Positions 26,493 through 35,500 of a stretch of 64,000 bases of DNA are shown piece by piece. The stretch is from Cellulosimicrobium cellulans (GTDB taxonomy: Bacteria > Actinomycetota > Actinomycetes > Actinomycetales > Cellulomonadaceae): NCBI RefSeq assembly GCF_016921195.1, contig NZ_JAFGYF010000003.1, positions 62,001-126,000 of the forward strand, given 5' to 3'. The position numbers and the translations under genes were made by a program. The notes under the pieces are model-generated. The model was not told the origin of the DNA and made no database searches. It saw nothing but the letters and a program-made list of their open reading frames with translations. Every line of letters begins with the position of its first letter. Within the stretch, counting starts at the first letter, position 1.

Positions 26493-27295
26493 CAGGCGGC
26501 CTCCACGCTGAGCACCTCAGGGCCGAGGAACCGGCGCGCGAGGTGCTCGAACGGTTCCGCGCTCCCGGTCGCGAGGAAGCGGTGCTGCGGCGGGCCCGCG
26601 GCGCGCGAGCGCTCGAGGTCGTGCGCGACGAGCGTGCGGTAGACGTCCTTGGCGGTCTCCTCCGCGCTCGACACGAGCGTGACCTCCTCTCCCATGACGT
26701 AGGAGATCGCGCCCGTCAGCAGCGGGTAGTGCGTGCACCCCAGCACGAGCGTGTCGACGCCCGCGGTCTTGACCGGGTCGAGGTAGCGGTGCGCGACCTC
26801 CAGCACCTCGGGCCCCGACGTCACGCCCTGCTCGACGAGCGGCACGAAGTCCGGGCACGCCTGCGTCGTCAGGCGCAGGCCCGGCGTGACGGCGAACGCG
26901 TCCTCGTAGGACCGCGACGTGATCGTGGCGCGCGTCCCGATGACCCCGATCCGTCCCGAGCGCGTCGCCGCGACGGCGCGGCGCGCCGCCGGGAGGATCA
27001 CCTCGACGACCGGGAGCCCGTGACGCTGCGTGTACCGCTCGCGCGCGTCGCGCAGGACCGCCGAGGACGCCGAGTTGCACGCGATGACGAGCATCTTCAC
27101 GCCGTCGTCGACGAGCTGGTCCATGATCGCCAGCGCCATCGCCCGGACCGCCGCGAGCGGCTTGGGCCCGTAGGGGCCGTTCGCGGTGTCCCCGATGTAG
27201 AGGAGGGACTCGTTCGGGAGCTGGTCCAGGATCGAGCGCGCGACGGTCAGCCCGCCCACGCCCGAGTCGAAGATCCCGATGGGAGCGTCGTTCAC
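26492..27295 (-). CDS. murI: Glutamate racemase
   Basis: This 267-residue enzyme makes D-glutamate for peptidoglycan. The catalytic cysteines lie in ACNSAS (Cys73) and LGCTHYPLL (near 184). [10 protein letters not shown] near the start and [13 protein letters not shown] near 34-46 bind substrate. The GTG at 27295 (MNDAPIG) was chosen because the long upstream frame extension is a low-complexity shadow. Confidence 0.95.
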   Translation of the reverse strand: MNDAPIGIFDSGVGGLTVARSILDQLPNESLLYIGDTANGPYGPKPLAAVRAMALAIMDQLVDDGVKMLVIACNSASSAVLRDARERYTQRHGLPVVEVILPAARRAVAATRSGRIGVIGTRATITSRSYEDAFAVTPGLRLTTQACPDFVPLVEQGVTSGPEVLEVAHRYLDPVKTAGVDTLVLGCTHYPLLTGAISYVMGEEVTLVSSAEETAKDVYRTLVAHDLERSRAAGPPQHRFLATGSAEPFEHLARRFLGPEVLSVEAA

Positions 27296-27420
27296 CCGCC
27301 CGAGCCTACTGGCGCGCCCGCGCGCGAGGCGCACCGAACCGCGGCTCCCGCCTGTGGCAGCGCCCACAGGCTGCCCGAGTCGCCCCACCACCGCCCTGCA
27401 TGGGCGCGTGGGGCCGACGG

Positions 27421-28098
27421 TCAGGGCCGACCGCCGCGGCCCGCGCGCAGGTCGGCGAGCATGCCGTCCACGAGCGACTCCTGGAGCAGCCCCGTGAGGA
27501 GGAACACGCTCACGAGGAACCGCCGCGGCGCACCGCCACCCTCGCCGTCGTCGGGGCCGTCGTCCCCCTCGCGGTCCAGCTCGTCGTACAGGCCCTCGAC
27601 CTGCTCGTCGGTGCGCAGCCCGAGCCGTTCCGCGAGCACGAGGCGCACGTCGGTCAACGCTCCCGCGACATCCTCGGCATCCTCCCGCGTCACGACGAAC
27701 GGCGCCGCCTCCGTGGGCTCGGAGTCGACGAGCGTGCGGCCCAGCAGGACGAGCCGCCCGACCTTCCGCGCCGCGAGGTCGTCCTGGGTGAACCGCCGGA
27801 ACTCGGCGGCGACCTCCACGTCGTCCGACGCGTCCGGGAGCAGACGGCTCACCGCCGGGTCGGGCGGCGGTGTCGCGCCCGACCCGTGACCACCCGGCAC
27901 GGGCCCCGTCCAGCCAGGAGGCGACCACGCGTCGTCGGGCGCCCCCTCACCGGGCTCCCTGTGGGCGCCCGGCGCCCGGCCGGGCAGGCCCTCCTGGAGC
28001 ATCTGCGCGACGTCACCGGCGAGCTGCGCGAGCACGATCCGCTCCGACGGCTCGAGCTCCGCGACGTACCCCTGCGCCTCGGCGCGGAACGGCCTCAC
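27421..28098 (-). CDS. DUF2017 domain protein
   Basis: This 225-residue protein of unknown function is found next to clpS in many actinobacteria. It begins [20 protein letters not shown] and has a Pro/Gly-rich variable insert at about 45-75, then an acidic helical part. GTG at 28098 overlaps the clpS stop (GTGA), so the two are co-translated. A role with the Clp N-end rule system is possible from context only. Confidence 0.78.
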   Translation of the reverse strand: MRPFRAEAQGYVAELEPSERIVLAQLAGDVAQMLQEGLPGRAPGAHREPGEGAPDDAWSPPGWTGPVPGGHGSGATPPPDPAVSRLLPDASDDVEVAAEFRRFTQDDLAARKVGRLVLLGRTLVDSEPTEAAPFVVTREDAEDVAGALTDVRLVLAERLGLRTDEQVEGLYDELDREGDDGPDDGEGGGAPRRFLVSVFLLTGLLQESLVDGMLADLRAGRGGRP

Positions 28099-28430
28099 TG
28101 CTCGCCGTCCTTCTGGAGCGTCGCCCACAGGCCGAACCCGTGCATCGCCTGCACGTCCACCTCCATGCGCTCACGGTCACCCGTCGACACGACGGCCCGG
28201 CCCTCCTGGTGCACCTGGAGCATGAGCTCGTGCGCACGGGCGGAGGAGTACCCGAAGTAGGACTCGAACACGTAGGCGACGTAGCTCATGAGGTTGACCG
28301 GGTCGTTCCACACGAGGGTGACCCACGGGCTGTCGGGGAGGACCGCCTCGTCGGCCCGGGTCGCCTCCTCGGGCACGGTCACGGACGCCCGCGCACCGCC
28401 GGCGCGGGTGAAGATCGGCTGGGGGCTCAC
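28095..28430 (-). CDS. clpS: ATP-dependent Clp protease adaptor ClpS
   Basis: This 111-residue adaptor delivers N-degron proteins to ClpAP/Clp[21 protein letters not shown] (37-55) is the ClpS core binding the N-terminal residue. A helical part follows ([15 protein letters not shown]), then a C-terminal beta strand. GTG start at 28430. It is divergent from pncB, with 65 bp between the two starts. Confidence 0.93.
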   Translation of the reverse strand: MSPQPIFTRAGGARASVTVPEEATRADEAVLPDSPWVTLVWNDPVNLMSYVAYVFESYFGYSSARAHELMLQVHQEGRAVVSTGDRERMEVDVQAMHGFGLWATLQKDGEQ

Positions 28431-28495
28431 GACACCACTGTATTCGCGGGCCTGTCGGCGCCCACGTCGCCGACGGCTGCCCTACCGTATTCCGC

Positions 28496-29914
28496 ATGAG
28501 CCTCGCCGACCCGGGCAGCGTCGCCCTCTCCCTCACCGACAGCGCTGCCTCGCCGCAGGTCGGCACGCAGCGGCCGCCCTACCAGCCGACGGCGTCGACC
28601 GCGCTCCTCACCGACCGGTACGAGCTGACGATGCTCCAGGCCGCGCTCGCCGACGGCACCGCCGACCGGCACTGCCTCTTCGAGGTCTTCACGCGCCGCC
28701 TGCCCCCGGGTCGGCGGTACGGGGTCCTCGCCGGGACCGGACGCGTCCTCGAGGCGCTGTCGTCGTTCCGGTTCTCCGCGCACGAGCTCGACTGGCTCCA
28801 TGCGCAGTCCGTCGTCAACGACCGCACGCTCGCGTTCCTCGAGGGCTACCGGTTCACCGGCACGATCTCCGGGTACGCGGAGGGCGAGGTCTTCTTCCCC
28901 CAGTCGCCCGTCATGACCGTCGAGGGCACCTTCGCCGAGGCGGTCCTCCTCGAGACGCTCGTGCTGTCGATCCTCAACTACGACTCCGCCGTCGCGTCCG
29001 CTGCCTCGCGCATGACGAGCGCCGCCGTCGAGCGCCCGTGCCTCGAGATGGGCGCGCGGCGTGCGCACGAGCAGGCCGCCGTCGCCGCGGCACGGGCCGC
29101 CGTCGTCGGCGGGTTCGCCGGGACGTCCAACCTCGAGGCGGGCCGTCGGTACGGCCTCGAGACCATCGGCACCGCCGCGCACGCCTTCACGCTCCTGCAC
29201 GACGACGAGGAGTCGGCCTTCGCGTCCCAGGTCGCCTCGCTCGGGCCCGGGACCACGCTCCTCGTCGACACCTACGACGTGCGCAAGGGCGTCCAGAACG
29301 CCGTCCGCGCCGCCGGCGGGCGCCTCGGCGCCGTGCGGCTCGACTCGGGCGACCTCGGCGTGCTCGCCGTCGAGGTGCGCCGCCAGCTCGACTCCCTCGG
29401 CGCCCACGACACGAAGATCACCGTGACGTCCGACCTCGACGAGTACGCCATCGCGTCGCTCGCCGCCGCGCCGGTCGACTCCTACGGCGTCGGCACCTCG
29501 CTCGTCACCGGCTCCGGGGCGCCCACGTGCGGCATGGTCTACAAGCTCGTCGCCCGCGCCGACTCCTCCGGCGTGCTCCAGCCCGTCGCGAAGGCGTCCA
29601 CGGCCAAGACCAGCACCGGCGGACGCAAGGTCGCCGCACGCCGCTACGACGTCGACGGGCGCGCCGTCGAGGAGGTCGTCGTCACCGGCCCCGACCTCGC
29701 CGTCCAGGAGTGGGAGCCCGACGACGGCGACCTGCGCCCGCTCCAGGTCCCGCTCGTCGTCGACGGCGCGGTCGACTCGCGCTGGGTCGGCTCGTACGGC
29801 GTCCAGAACGCCGCGCACCGCCACCGCGAGGCCCGCGCCGAGCTGCCCCGCGGCGCGCGCCGCCTCTCCGCCGGCGACCCCGCGATCCCGACGGTCGTGC
29901 ACACGCTCCCCTGA
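28496..29914 (+). CDS. pncB: Nicotinate phosphoribosyltransferase
   Basis: This 472-residue enzyme converts nicotinate, PRPP and ATP to nicotinate mononucleotide in NAD salvage. LTDRYELTMLQAAL near 38-51 is the family opening. GTSNLEAGRRYGL near 210, HAFTLLHDDEESAF near 228 and VRLDSGDLGVLA near 283 match NAPRTase. The ATG at 28496 follows TACCGT by 7 nt, a leaderless layout. The gene ends at an unusual repeat-rich intergenic region. Confidence 0.94.
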   Translation: MSLADPGSVALSLTDSAASPQVGTQRPPYQPTASTALLTDRYELTMLQAALADGTADRHCLFEVFTRRLPPGRRYGVLAGTGRVLEALSSFRFSAHELDWLHAQSVVNDRTLAFLEGYRFTGTISGYAEGEVFFPQSPVMTVEGTFAEAVLLETLVLSILNYDSAVASAASRMTSAAVERPCLEMGARRAHEQAAVAAARAAVVGGFAGTSNLEAGRRYGLETIGTAAHAFTLLHDDEESAFASQVASLGPGTTLLVDTYDVRKGVQNAVRAAGGRLGAVRLDSGDLGVLAVEVRRQLDSLGAHDTKITVTSDLDEYAIASLAAAPVDSYGVGTSLVTGSGAPTCGMVYKLVARADSSGVLQPVAKASTAKTSTGGRKVAARRYDVDGRAVEEVVVTGPDLAVQEWEPDDGDLRPLQVPLVVDGAVDSRWVGSYGVQNAAHRHREARAELPRGARRLSAGDPAIPTVVHTLP

Positions 29915-29953
29915 CTCCCGAGCACCACGGTCGCAGGCGTAGCCCCTCGGTCC

Positions 29954-30121
29954 CGCGAGATAGAACCCCGGTCGCGCGAGGTAGAACCGTGGCTGCCCGA
30001 GATAGAACCGTGGTCGCGCGAGATAGAACCGCGGTTTCGCGAGATAGAACCGCGGTCGCGCGAGATAGAACCGCGGTCGCGCGAGATAGAACCGCGGTCG
30101 CGCGAGGTAGAGCCGTGGTTC
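29954..30121 (+). repeat. Tandem array of eight 21-nt units (left arm)
   Basis: Eight units of exactly 21 nt follow each other, anchored by TAGAACC at 29961, 29982, 30003, 30024, 30045, 30066 and 30087, and TAGAGCC at 30108. A typical unit is CGCGAGATAGAACCGCGGT plus two bases. The array begins 40 bp after pncB, in an 894-bp convergent gap (29915-30808) in which I see no credible gene. Related units occur in the opposite orientation at 30377-30553. Confidence 0.9.
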
Positions 30122-30155
30122 TTGGGCGCGACGGCGTGTGGTCGCCCTGGGTGGT

Positions 30156-30249
30156 CGGGGTGGGTGGTGGTGCCGCGTCTACCATCCGCCGCTCGTTCCT
30201 CGCGGCTCCCGCCAGGCCCGACCACGACGCGGCACCACCACCCACCCCG
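30156..30249. repeat. 24-bp perfect inverted repeat between the two arrays
   Basis: The 24 bases at 30156-30179 are the exact complement of 30226-30249, leaving a 46-nt loop. As RNA it would form a very stable hairpin. It lies between the opposed repeat arrays, so the whole segment has near dyad symmetry. Confidence 0.9.
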
Positions 30250-30376
30250 CCCTACGTCGCCTCACCCTGGTCGTCGCTCGCCCAGGAGACTGCCCGCGGT
30301 GCCAGGTTCGCCCGCGCCGCGCCACTGGGCCGTGCAACTGCTGTGCCGCACGGCGTGATCAGGTGCGACCACGGTT

Positions 30377-30553
30377 CCCCCTCGCATGACCACGGTTCTA
30401 CCTCGGCAAGCTGGGCACTACCTCGACAAGCCAGGGTTCTACCTCGGCAGACCGGGCACTACCTCGACAAGCCAGGGTTCTACCTCGGCAGACCGGGCAC
30501 TACTTAGGCAGACCAGGGTTCTACCTCGGCAGGCCAGGGTTCTACCTCGGCGG
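30377..30553 (-). repeat. Array of nine 20-21-nt units in opposite orientation (right arm)
   Basis: Nine units are anchored at 30377, 30398, 30418, 30439, 30459, 30480, 30500, 30521 and 30542. On the minus strand each reads like CGAGGTAGAACC, the complement of the left-array core. Much of the array is a 41-nt double unit of alternating CTACCTCGGCAGACCGGG and CTACCTCGACAAGCCAGGG forms. The first unit is degenerate. Confidence 0.85.
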
Positions 30554-30808
30554 GGTGGGTGCCGGTCCGGTGCGGGTCGGCCGCGCCACACGCGAGCCGA
30601 CGGCCGAGCGGTGGGGGTGGGCTCGGAGGCGAAGGGGCGTCAGAGCCGCGCTCCACAAGCCCACGCCCGACAGACCAGGGCGACGGCGCGGCAACCCCGA
30701 GCACCGAGGCCACCCGCACCGCGGACCCGAACCCGCGGGGCCCGAGACTCGACCCACGGATCCGGGACCCGGTCTGCGGATCCGACCAGCGGCCGTCGAC
30801 CGCCGTCG

Positions 30809-32662
30809 CTAGCGCTTGCCGACGAACCAGCCGCGGACGGTCGCGACGCGGGCGTCGAGCTGCTCGACCGTCGCGAGCGGGACCTCGGGGCCGCCGCAGC
30901 GACGACGCAGCTCGTTGTGCACGGAGCCGTGCGGCTGGCCGCTGCGTCGGGCCCAGGCCGAGACGAGCTGCTGGAGCTCCTTGCGCAGCTCGGCCGCGCG
31001 GCGGTGGTCCATCTCGGCCCGCTCGCGCTCCGCGGACTGCGTGCTCTTCGACCGGGCGCTCAGCTGGTCGGCCTGGCGCTGACGGAGCAGCGTGGTGACC
31101 TGGTCGGCGTCGAGGAGTCCGGGGAGGCCGAGGAAGTCGAGCTCCTCGTCTGACCCGACGTCCGCGCCCGTGCCGAACTCGCCGCCGTCGAACAGCACGC
31201 GGTCGAACGACGCCTGAGCCTCGAGCGCCTCGAACGAGCCCTGGACGAGCTCGCCCGACGCCTTCTCCTCCCGGTTCGCCTCGGCGAGGAGCGCGTCCTC
31301 GGGGTTGAAGCCCTCGCCCTGCTCCTCGGCGGTGAGCGGCCGGTCGAGCGCGTGGTCCCGCTCGATCTCGAGCCCGTTCGCCAGCTCCAGGAGGTGCGGC
31401 ACGCTCGGCAGGAACACCGACGCCGTCTCGCCGCGCTTGCGCGCCCGCACGAACCGCCCGACGGCCTGCGCGAAGAACAGCGGCGTCGCCGTCGAGGTCG
31501 CGTACACGCCGACGGCCAGGCGCGGGACGTCCACGCCCTCCGACACCATGCGCACCGCGACCATCCAGCGGTCGTCGCCGTCGGAGAACTCCTCGATGCG
31601 GCTGCTCGCCCCGTCGTCGTCGGAGAGGACGACCGTCGGTGACTTCCCCGTGATGCGGGCGAGGTGGCCCGCGTAGGCGCGTGCGTCGGTCTGGTCGGTC
31701 GCGATGACCAGTCCCCCGGCGTCGGGGATCGCCCGCCGCACCTCGGTGAGCCGCTTGTCCGCCGCCGCGAGGACCGACGGGATCCACTCGCCGTTCGGGT
31801 CGAGCGCCGTGCGCCAGGCCTGGCCGGTCATGTCCTTGGTGAGCGCCTCGCCGAGACGCGCGCTCACCTCGTCGCCGGCCTTGGTGCGCCAGCGCATGTT
31901 CCCCGAGTACGACAGGAACAGCACCGGCCGGACGACGTGGTCGCGCAGCGCGTCGCCGTAGCCGTACGTGTAGTCCGCGCGCGAGCGTCGGATGCCGTCG
32001 GGGCCGCGCTCGTACTCGACGAACGGGATCGCGGCGGTGTCGGACCGGAACGGCGTGCCCGTGAGGGCGAGCCGACGCGTCGCGTCCTCGAACGCCTCGC
32101 GCACGGCGTCGCCCCACGACAGCGCGTCGCCGCCGTGGTGCACCTCGTCGAGGATGACGAGCGTCCGGTCCGCGGTCGTGCGGGCCGCGTGCAGCGCGGG
32201 CTTCGCGGCGATCTGCGCGTAGGTCAGCGCGACGCCGTCGTAGTGGGCGCCGTGCCGACCCTGGCTGTTGCGGAAGTTCGGGTCGATCCGGATGCCGACG
32301 CGCGCGGCGGCGTCGGCCCACTGGTGCTTGAGGTGCTCGGTCGGCGCGACGACCGTCACCCGGCGCACGACCCCCTGCTCCAGCAGCTCGGTCGCCACGC
32401 GCAGCGCGAACGTCGTCTTGCCCGCTCCCGGCGTCGCGACGGCGAGGAAGTCGCGCGGCGCACGCGTGCGGTACAGCTCGAGGGCCTCCGCCTGCCACGC
32501 ACGCAGCTTCGACGCCGAGCCCCACGGGGCGCGCCGCGGGAAGGCGGGCGAGAGGTGGGAGGCCGCGGCCGACGACGGGCTCTGCGGCGCGGGCGGGCTG
32601 GTCCTGCTACGCGTGTCGGGGACGGAGTGACCGGTGGACGTCGTGTGGTGCTCCCCGCTCAC
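30809..32662 (-). CDS. DEAD/DEAH-box superfamily 2 helicase
   Basis: This 617-residue protein has motif I ATPGAGKTT (76-84), motif II LDEVHHGGD near 170, motif III TGTPFRS near 198 and motif VI QAVGRFVRARK near 410. The C-terminal ~180 residues are charged and helical (ERERAEMDHRRAAELRKEL). It resembles type III restriction/RecG-like SF2 helicases common in actinobacteria; no methylase is nearby, so it is probably a repair or RNA helicase. GTG at 32662 overlaps the DUF3039 stop. Confidence 0.86.
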   Translation of the reverse strand: MSGEHHTTSTGHSVPDTRSRTSPPAPQSPSSAAASHLSPAFPRRAPWGSASKLRAWQAEALELYRTRAPRDFLAVATPGAGKTTFALRVATELLEQGVVRRVTVVAPTEHLKHQWADAAARVGIRIDPNFRNSQGRHGAHYDGVALTYAQIAAKPALHAARTTADRTLVILDEVHHGGDALSWGDAVREAFEDATRRLALTGTPFRSDTAAIPFVEYERGPDGIRRSRADYTYGYGDALRDHVVRPVLFLSYSGNMRWRTKAGDEVSARLGEALTKDMTGQAWRTALDPNGEWIPSVLAAADKRLTEVRRAIPDAGGLVIATDQTDARAYAGHLARITGKSPTVVLSDDDGASSRIEEFSDGDDRWMVAVRMVSEGVDVPRLAVGVYATSTATPLFFAQAVGRFVRARKRGETASVFLPSVPHLLELANGLEIERDHALDRPLTAEEQGEGFNPEDALLAEANREEKASGELVQGSFEALEAQASFDRVLFDGGEFGTGADVGSDEELDFLGLPGLLDADQVTTLLRQRQADQLSARSKSTQSAERERAEMDHRRAAELRKELQQLVSAWARRSGQPHGSVHNELRRRCGGPEVPLATVEQLDARVATVRGWFVGKR

Positions 32663-32994
32663 TTGCCGGAGTCACCCTCGCCGTCCTGCGGGTCGCGCAG
32701 ACCGTCGTAGATCTCCTTGCACGTGGGGCACACGGGGAACTTGTTCGGGTCGCGGCCGGGCACCCACACCTTGCCGCACAGCGCGATCACCGGCTTGCCG
32801 GAGATCGCGGACTCCATGATCTTCTCCTTGCGCACGTAGTGCGCGAAGCGCTCGTGGTCGCCCGGCTCGGGCTGCTCGCGCGTCTCCTCGCGCTCGAGCA
32901 CCCCGGTCGACGTGCCGGTCGTCGGCTCGGTCGCAGGGTTCCGGAACGGGTCCTCAGGACCTCCGGGGGGCGTGCTCGCACGGAGTTCGGTCAT
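32659..32994 (-). CDS. DUF3039 domain protein
   Basis: This 111-residue protein has a disordered, Pro/Glu-rich N-terminal half and a conserved C-terminal part (HYVRKEKIMESAISGKPVIA) with ALCGK and CPTCKEIYDGL, whose three cysteines could bind zinc. DUF3039 is an actinobacterial family of unknown function. It overlaps the downstream helicase start as GTGA, so they are probably expressed together. Confidence 0.8.
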   Translation of the reverse strand: MTELRASTPPGGPEDPFRNPATEPTTGTSTGVLEREETREQPEPGDHERFAHYVRKEKIMESAISGKPVIALCGKVWVPGRDPNKFPVCPTCKEIYDGLRDPQDGEGDSGK

Positions 32995-33126
32995 GGGCGG
33001 AAGTCTACGTCGCGGAGGTGACAGCCGGGCGGGACGAGCCGCAGCTGACGCCCCCGGCGGGGCACACCGCTCCGGGTGTGACCGGTCCCACCCACCCCGG
33101 CGTACCGGCGATCGACCGCGGGCGGT

Positions 33127-33157
33127 GTCCGTGGGGCGGGCCTTCCGCCCCACGGAC
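33127..33157 (-). terminator. Hairpin terminator after the small secreted protein
   Basis: A perfect 13-bp stem (GTCCGTGGGGCGG and its complement) with a 5-nt loop lies 8 bp beyond the stop at 33165 on the minus strand. Confidence 0.75.
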
Positions 33158-33164
33158 CACGACC

Positions 33165-33452
33165 TCAGGCGGCGCAGCTCACCGACGGGCTGCCGCTCAC
33201 CGCGTGCCACTCGAGGATGCTCTGGCGCCCCGTGTAGACCCGATACTGCGTCCCCACCTTGGTGCTCGAGTAGAGCTGCCCGCCCTGGGGCGGGTACACC
33301 CTGACCTTGAAAGGTGACGAGGACGTGAAGGACACCGTCCGTCCGGACGGGCAGGTCACACCGCCGTTGGCGTGGGCTGCACCCACCGGCGCGACCGCGA
33401 GACCGAGAACGAGACCTGCGCCGAGCATCAACCCGGCGAGCTTCTGCTTCAT
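33165..33452 (-). CDS. Small secreted two-cysteine protein
   Basis: This 95-residue protein has a clear Sec signal peptide with predicted cleavage after AHA (residue 28). The mature ~67 residues carry two cysteines (near 34 and 93) that could pair, and a Ser/Tyr-rich beta-like sequence. I recognise no family. The start at 33452 follows a GGGGG-type ribosome site; a longer frame to 33491 would bury the signal peptide. It has its own terminator and is not part of an operon. Confidence 0.75.
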   Translation of the reverse strand: MKQKLAGLMLGAGLVLGLAVAPVGAAHANGGVTCPSGRTVSFTSSSPFKVRVYPPQGGQLYSSTKVGTQYRVYTGRQSILEWHAVSGSPSVSCAA

Positions 33453-33593
33453 GAAGTACCCCCAATCGGACGACACCGTCGTTGGTGCCACCTGAGACTC
33501 TGGCAGGCCCGCGTTCGGAGGGCAAGACTTTGTCAGGAGATTTTACAGACTGGACGTTCGCCGCTCCCCGGAAGGGCGGCGAGAGACCACGAA

Positions 33594-33640
33594 GCCCGTC
33601 GGCGCAGCGTTCCAGGGGCGTGGATCGCGCGCCGACGGGC
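33594..33640 (-). terminator. Hairpin terminator after nagB
   Basis: GCCCGTCGGCGC and its exact complement form a 12-bp stem with a 23-nt loop, 49 bp beyond the nagB stop on the minus strand. It would end the amino-sugar operon. Confidence 0.65.
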
Positions 33641-33688
33641 GGCTCGGTGGTCGCGGTAGTTCCCGCGAGATGTCGCCGACCTGAGGCC

Positions 33689-34471
33689 CTAGAGCCCCTG
33701 CCAGTCCGGCTTGGACGCGTACGTCTGGCGGTAGTAGTCCGCCAGCTGCAGGCGCGAGGCCGCGGCGTCGTCGACCAGCACGGTGGCGTGCGGGTGCATC
33801 TGCATGATCGTCGCGGGCCACAACGCGCTGATCGGGCCCTCCACGAGCTGGTGCACCGCCTCCGCCTTGCCCTTGCCCGTGGCCAGCAGCACCAGGTGCC
33901 GCGCCGACATGATCGTCGCCAAACCCTGCGTCAGGCAGTGCCGCGGCACCTGGTCCACGTCGTCGTCGAAGAACCGCGCGTTGTCCTCGCGCGTCTGCGC
34001 CGTGAGCGTCTTGATCCGCGTGCGCGACGCCAGCGACGACCCCGGCTCGTTGAACGCGATGTGCCCGTCCGTCCCGATCCCCAGGATCTGCAGGTCCACG
34101 CCCCCGGCCGCCGCGATCGCCTCCTCGTACGCCGCGCACGCCGCCACCAGGTCCTCGGCGTTGCCGTCCGGACCCTGGACCGCACCCGGGGCGAAGTCCA
34201 CGCGCGAGGCGATCTCGGTCTCGATCACGTTCCGGTACCGCTCGGGGTGCTCGGCGGGCAGACCCACGTACTCGTCCAGCATGAACGCCCGCACCCGGGC
34301 GAACGACAACCCGTCCTCGCGGTGGCGGCGCGCCAGCTCGTCGTAGACCTTCAGCGGTGACGACCCCGTCGCCAGACCCAGGACCGCCTCCGGACGCGAC
34401 CGCACCACGCTCTCGATCGCGTCCGCGGCCAGCACCGCCAACCGCTCCGCAGGAGCGATCACGACCTCCAT
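33689..34471 (-). CDS. nagB: Glucosamine-6-phosphate deaminase
   Basis: This 260-residue enzyme converts glucosamine-6-phosphate to fructose-6-phosphate and ammonia. LGLATGSSPLKVYDEL near 31-46, FMLDEYVGLPAEHPERY near 62, GIGTDGHIAFNEPGSSLASRT near 135 and the C-terminal part all match NagB. ATG at 34471 overlaps the ROK kinase stop by one base, with AAAGGTGA upstream. As last gene of the transporter operon it shows that the imported sugar enters metabolism as an amino sugar. Confidence 0.95.
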   Translation of the reverse strand: MEVVIAPAERLAVLAADAIESVVRSRPEAVLGLATGSSPLKVYDELARRHREDGLSFARVRAFMLDEYVGLPAEHPERYRNVIETEIASRVDFAPGAVQGPDGNAEDLVAACAAYEEAIAAAGGVDLQILGIGTDGHIAFNEPGSSLASRTRIKTLTAQTREDNARFFDDDVDQVPRHCLTQGLATIMSARHLVLLATGKGKAEAVHQLVEGPISALWPATIMQMHPHATVLVDDAAASRLQLADYYRQTYASKPDWQGL

Positions 34472-35499
34472 CACTTCACCTTTCGACGGCCGACGAGGGC
34501 AGCGCCCACCGCGGCGACGGGAACGTCCGCCGGAGCGAGCGAGACCCGCTCCGCGAGACGCAACGAGGACAGGAACGGGGACGGGCTGGACTGCGCGTCG
34601 AGCGCGGCGCGCACGGCGTCGAGGAGCGGCTGCCCGAGGGCGGAGACCCCGCCGCCCAGCACGACGTGCCGGACGTCGACCGTCAGCTCGAGGATCCGGA
34701 CCGCGGACGCGACGGCGGACGCGAACTCGTCCTTGATCCGGATCGCCTCCGGGTCACCGGCCGCGGCGGCCTCGAAGAGCTCCGCGGGCGCGGGCCGACC
34801 GTGGCGCGACGGCCACCGGGCGGACACCGCGGACCCCGAGGCGTAGACCTCGACGCACCCGCGCTGGCCGCACGCGCACTCGGGGCCGCGCGGGTCGATC
34901 GGGATGTGCCCGATCTCGCCCGCCGCGCCGGTCACACCCCGCCGCAGCTCGCCGCCGAGCACGATCCCGGCGGCGAGACCGGTTCCCAGCGCGAGGAACG
35001 CGAGGTCCGACCCGTCGTCCCCGCGCAGGTGCGAAGCACCGAGCGCGGCGACGTTGAGGTCGTTGTCCACCTGGACCGGAAGGCCGCCGAGCTCCGCCGA
35101 CAACGCCTCCGCCAGAGCGAAGCGCCCGCCCTCGATGCCTAGGTTGACGGCGTGCATGACGGAGCCGTCCTCGGGGTCCACCAGCCCCGGCACGCCGACG
35201 CCGACGCCGTCGACCTCGGCGAGCTCGACGCCGGCACGACGCACCACCTCGCGGACGGCGCGGGCCGCGCTGGACACCACGCCCTGCGGTCCGCGCACGG
35301 TCGGCAGGCGCAGGCTCTCCCGCGGGACGCCGTCGGGTCCGAGGAAGGCGGCGAGCACCTTGGTCCCACCGATGTCGAGACCGACCGCGTTCCCGGTCGC
35401 CGGGGAGTCGCACCGCGACGTGCCGTCAGGACCGGGGCTACCGGCCAGGGCTGCGGCCGCCTCGCCGTTCAGCGAGGCGGCCGTGCTCAGGTCGCTCAC
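34471..35499 (-). CDS. ROK-family sugar kinase (probable N-acetylglucosamine or glucosamine kinase)
   Basis: This 342-residue kinase has the ATP-binding GLDIGGTKVLAAFLG (40-54), the sugar site VQVDNDLNVAALG near 140 and the ROK zinc motif CACGQRGCVE near 207, with GEIGHIPID just before it. The N-terminal ~35 residues are a variable extension and there is no HTH, so this is an enzyme, not a regulator. GTG at 35499 lies right after the permease stop. Position before nagB suggests an amino-sugar substrate. Confidence 0.85.
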   Translation of the reverse strand: MSDLSTAASLNGEAAAALAGSPGPDGTSRCDSPATGNAVGLDIGGTKVLAAFLGPDGVPRESLRLPTVRGPQGVVSSAARAVREVVRRAGVELAEVDGVGVGVPGLVDPEDGSVMHAVNLGIEGGRFALAEALSAELGGLPVQVDNDLNVAALGASHLRGDDGSDLAFLALGTGLAAGIVLGGELRRGVTGAAGEIGHIPIDPRGPECACGQRGCVEVYASGSAVSARWPSRHGRPAPAELFEAAAAGDPEAIRIKDEFASAVASAVRILELTVDVRHVVLGGGVSALGQPLLDAVRAALDAQSSPSPFLSSLRLAERVSLAPADVPVAAVGAALVGRRKVK

Positions 35500-35500
35500 G

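Noticed and set aside
29644-30225. Minus-strand frame with repeated RDRGSIS residues as a repeat protein
   Set aside because: The frame exists because the unit is 21 nt, a multiple of three. It overlaps the end of pncB, has no good start, and the opposed array does not keep frame (20-nt units).
29954-30553. Repeat arrays as a CRISPR locus
   Set aside because: Units of 20-21 nt follow one another without unique spacers, and no cas gene is nearby.
30809-32662. Restriction-modification or defence system around the SF2 helicase
   Set aside because: No methylase, nuclease or defence partner is adjacent; its only coupled neighbour is DUF3039.
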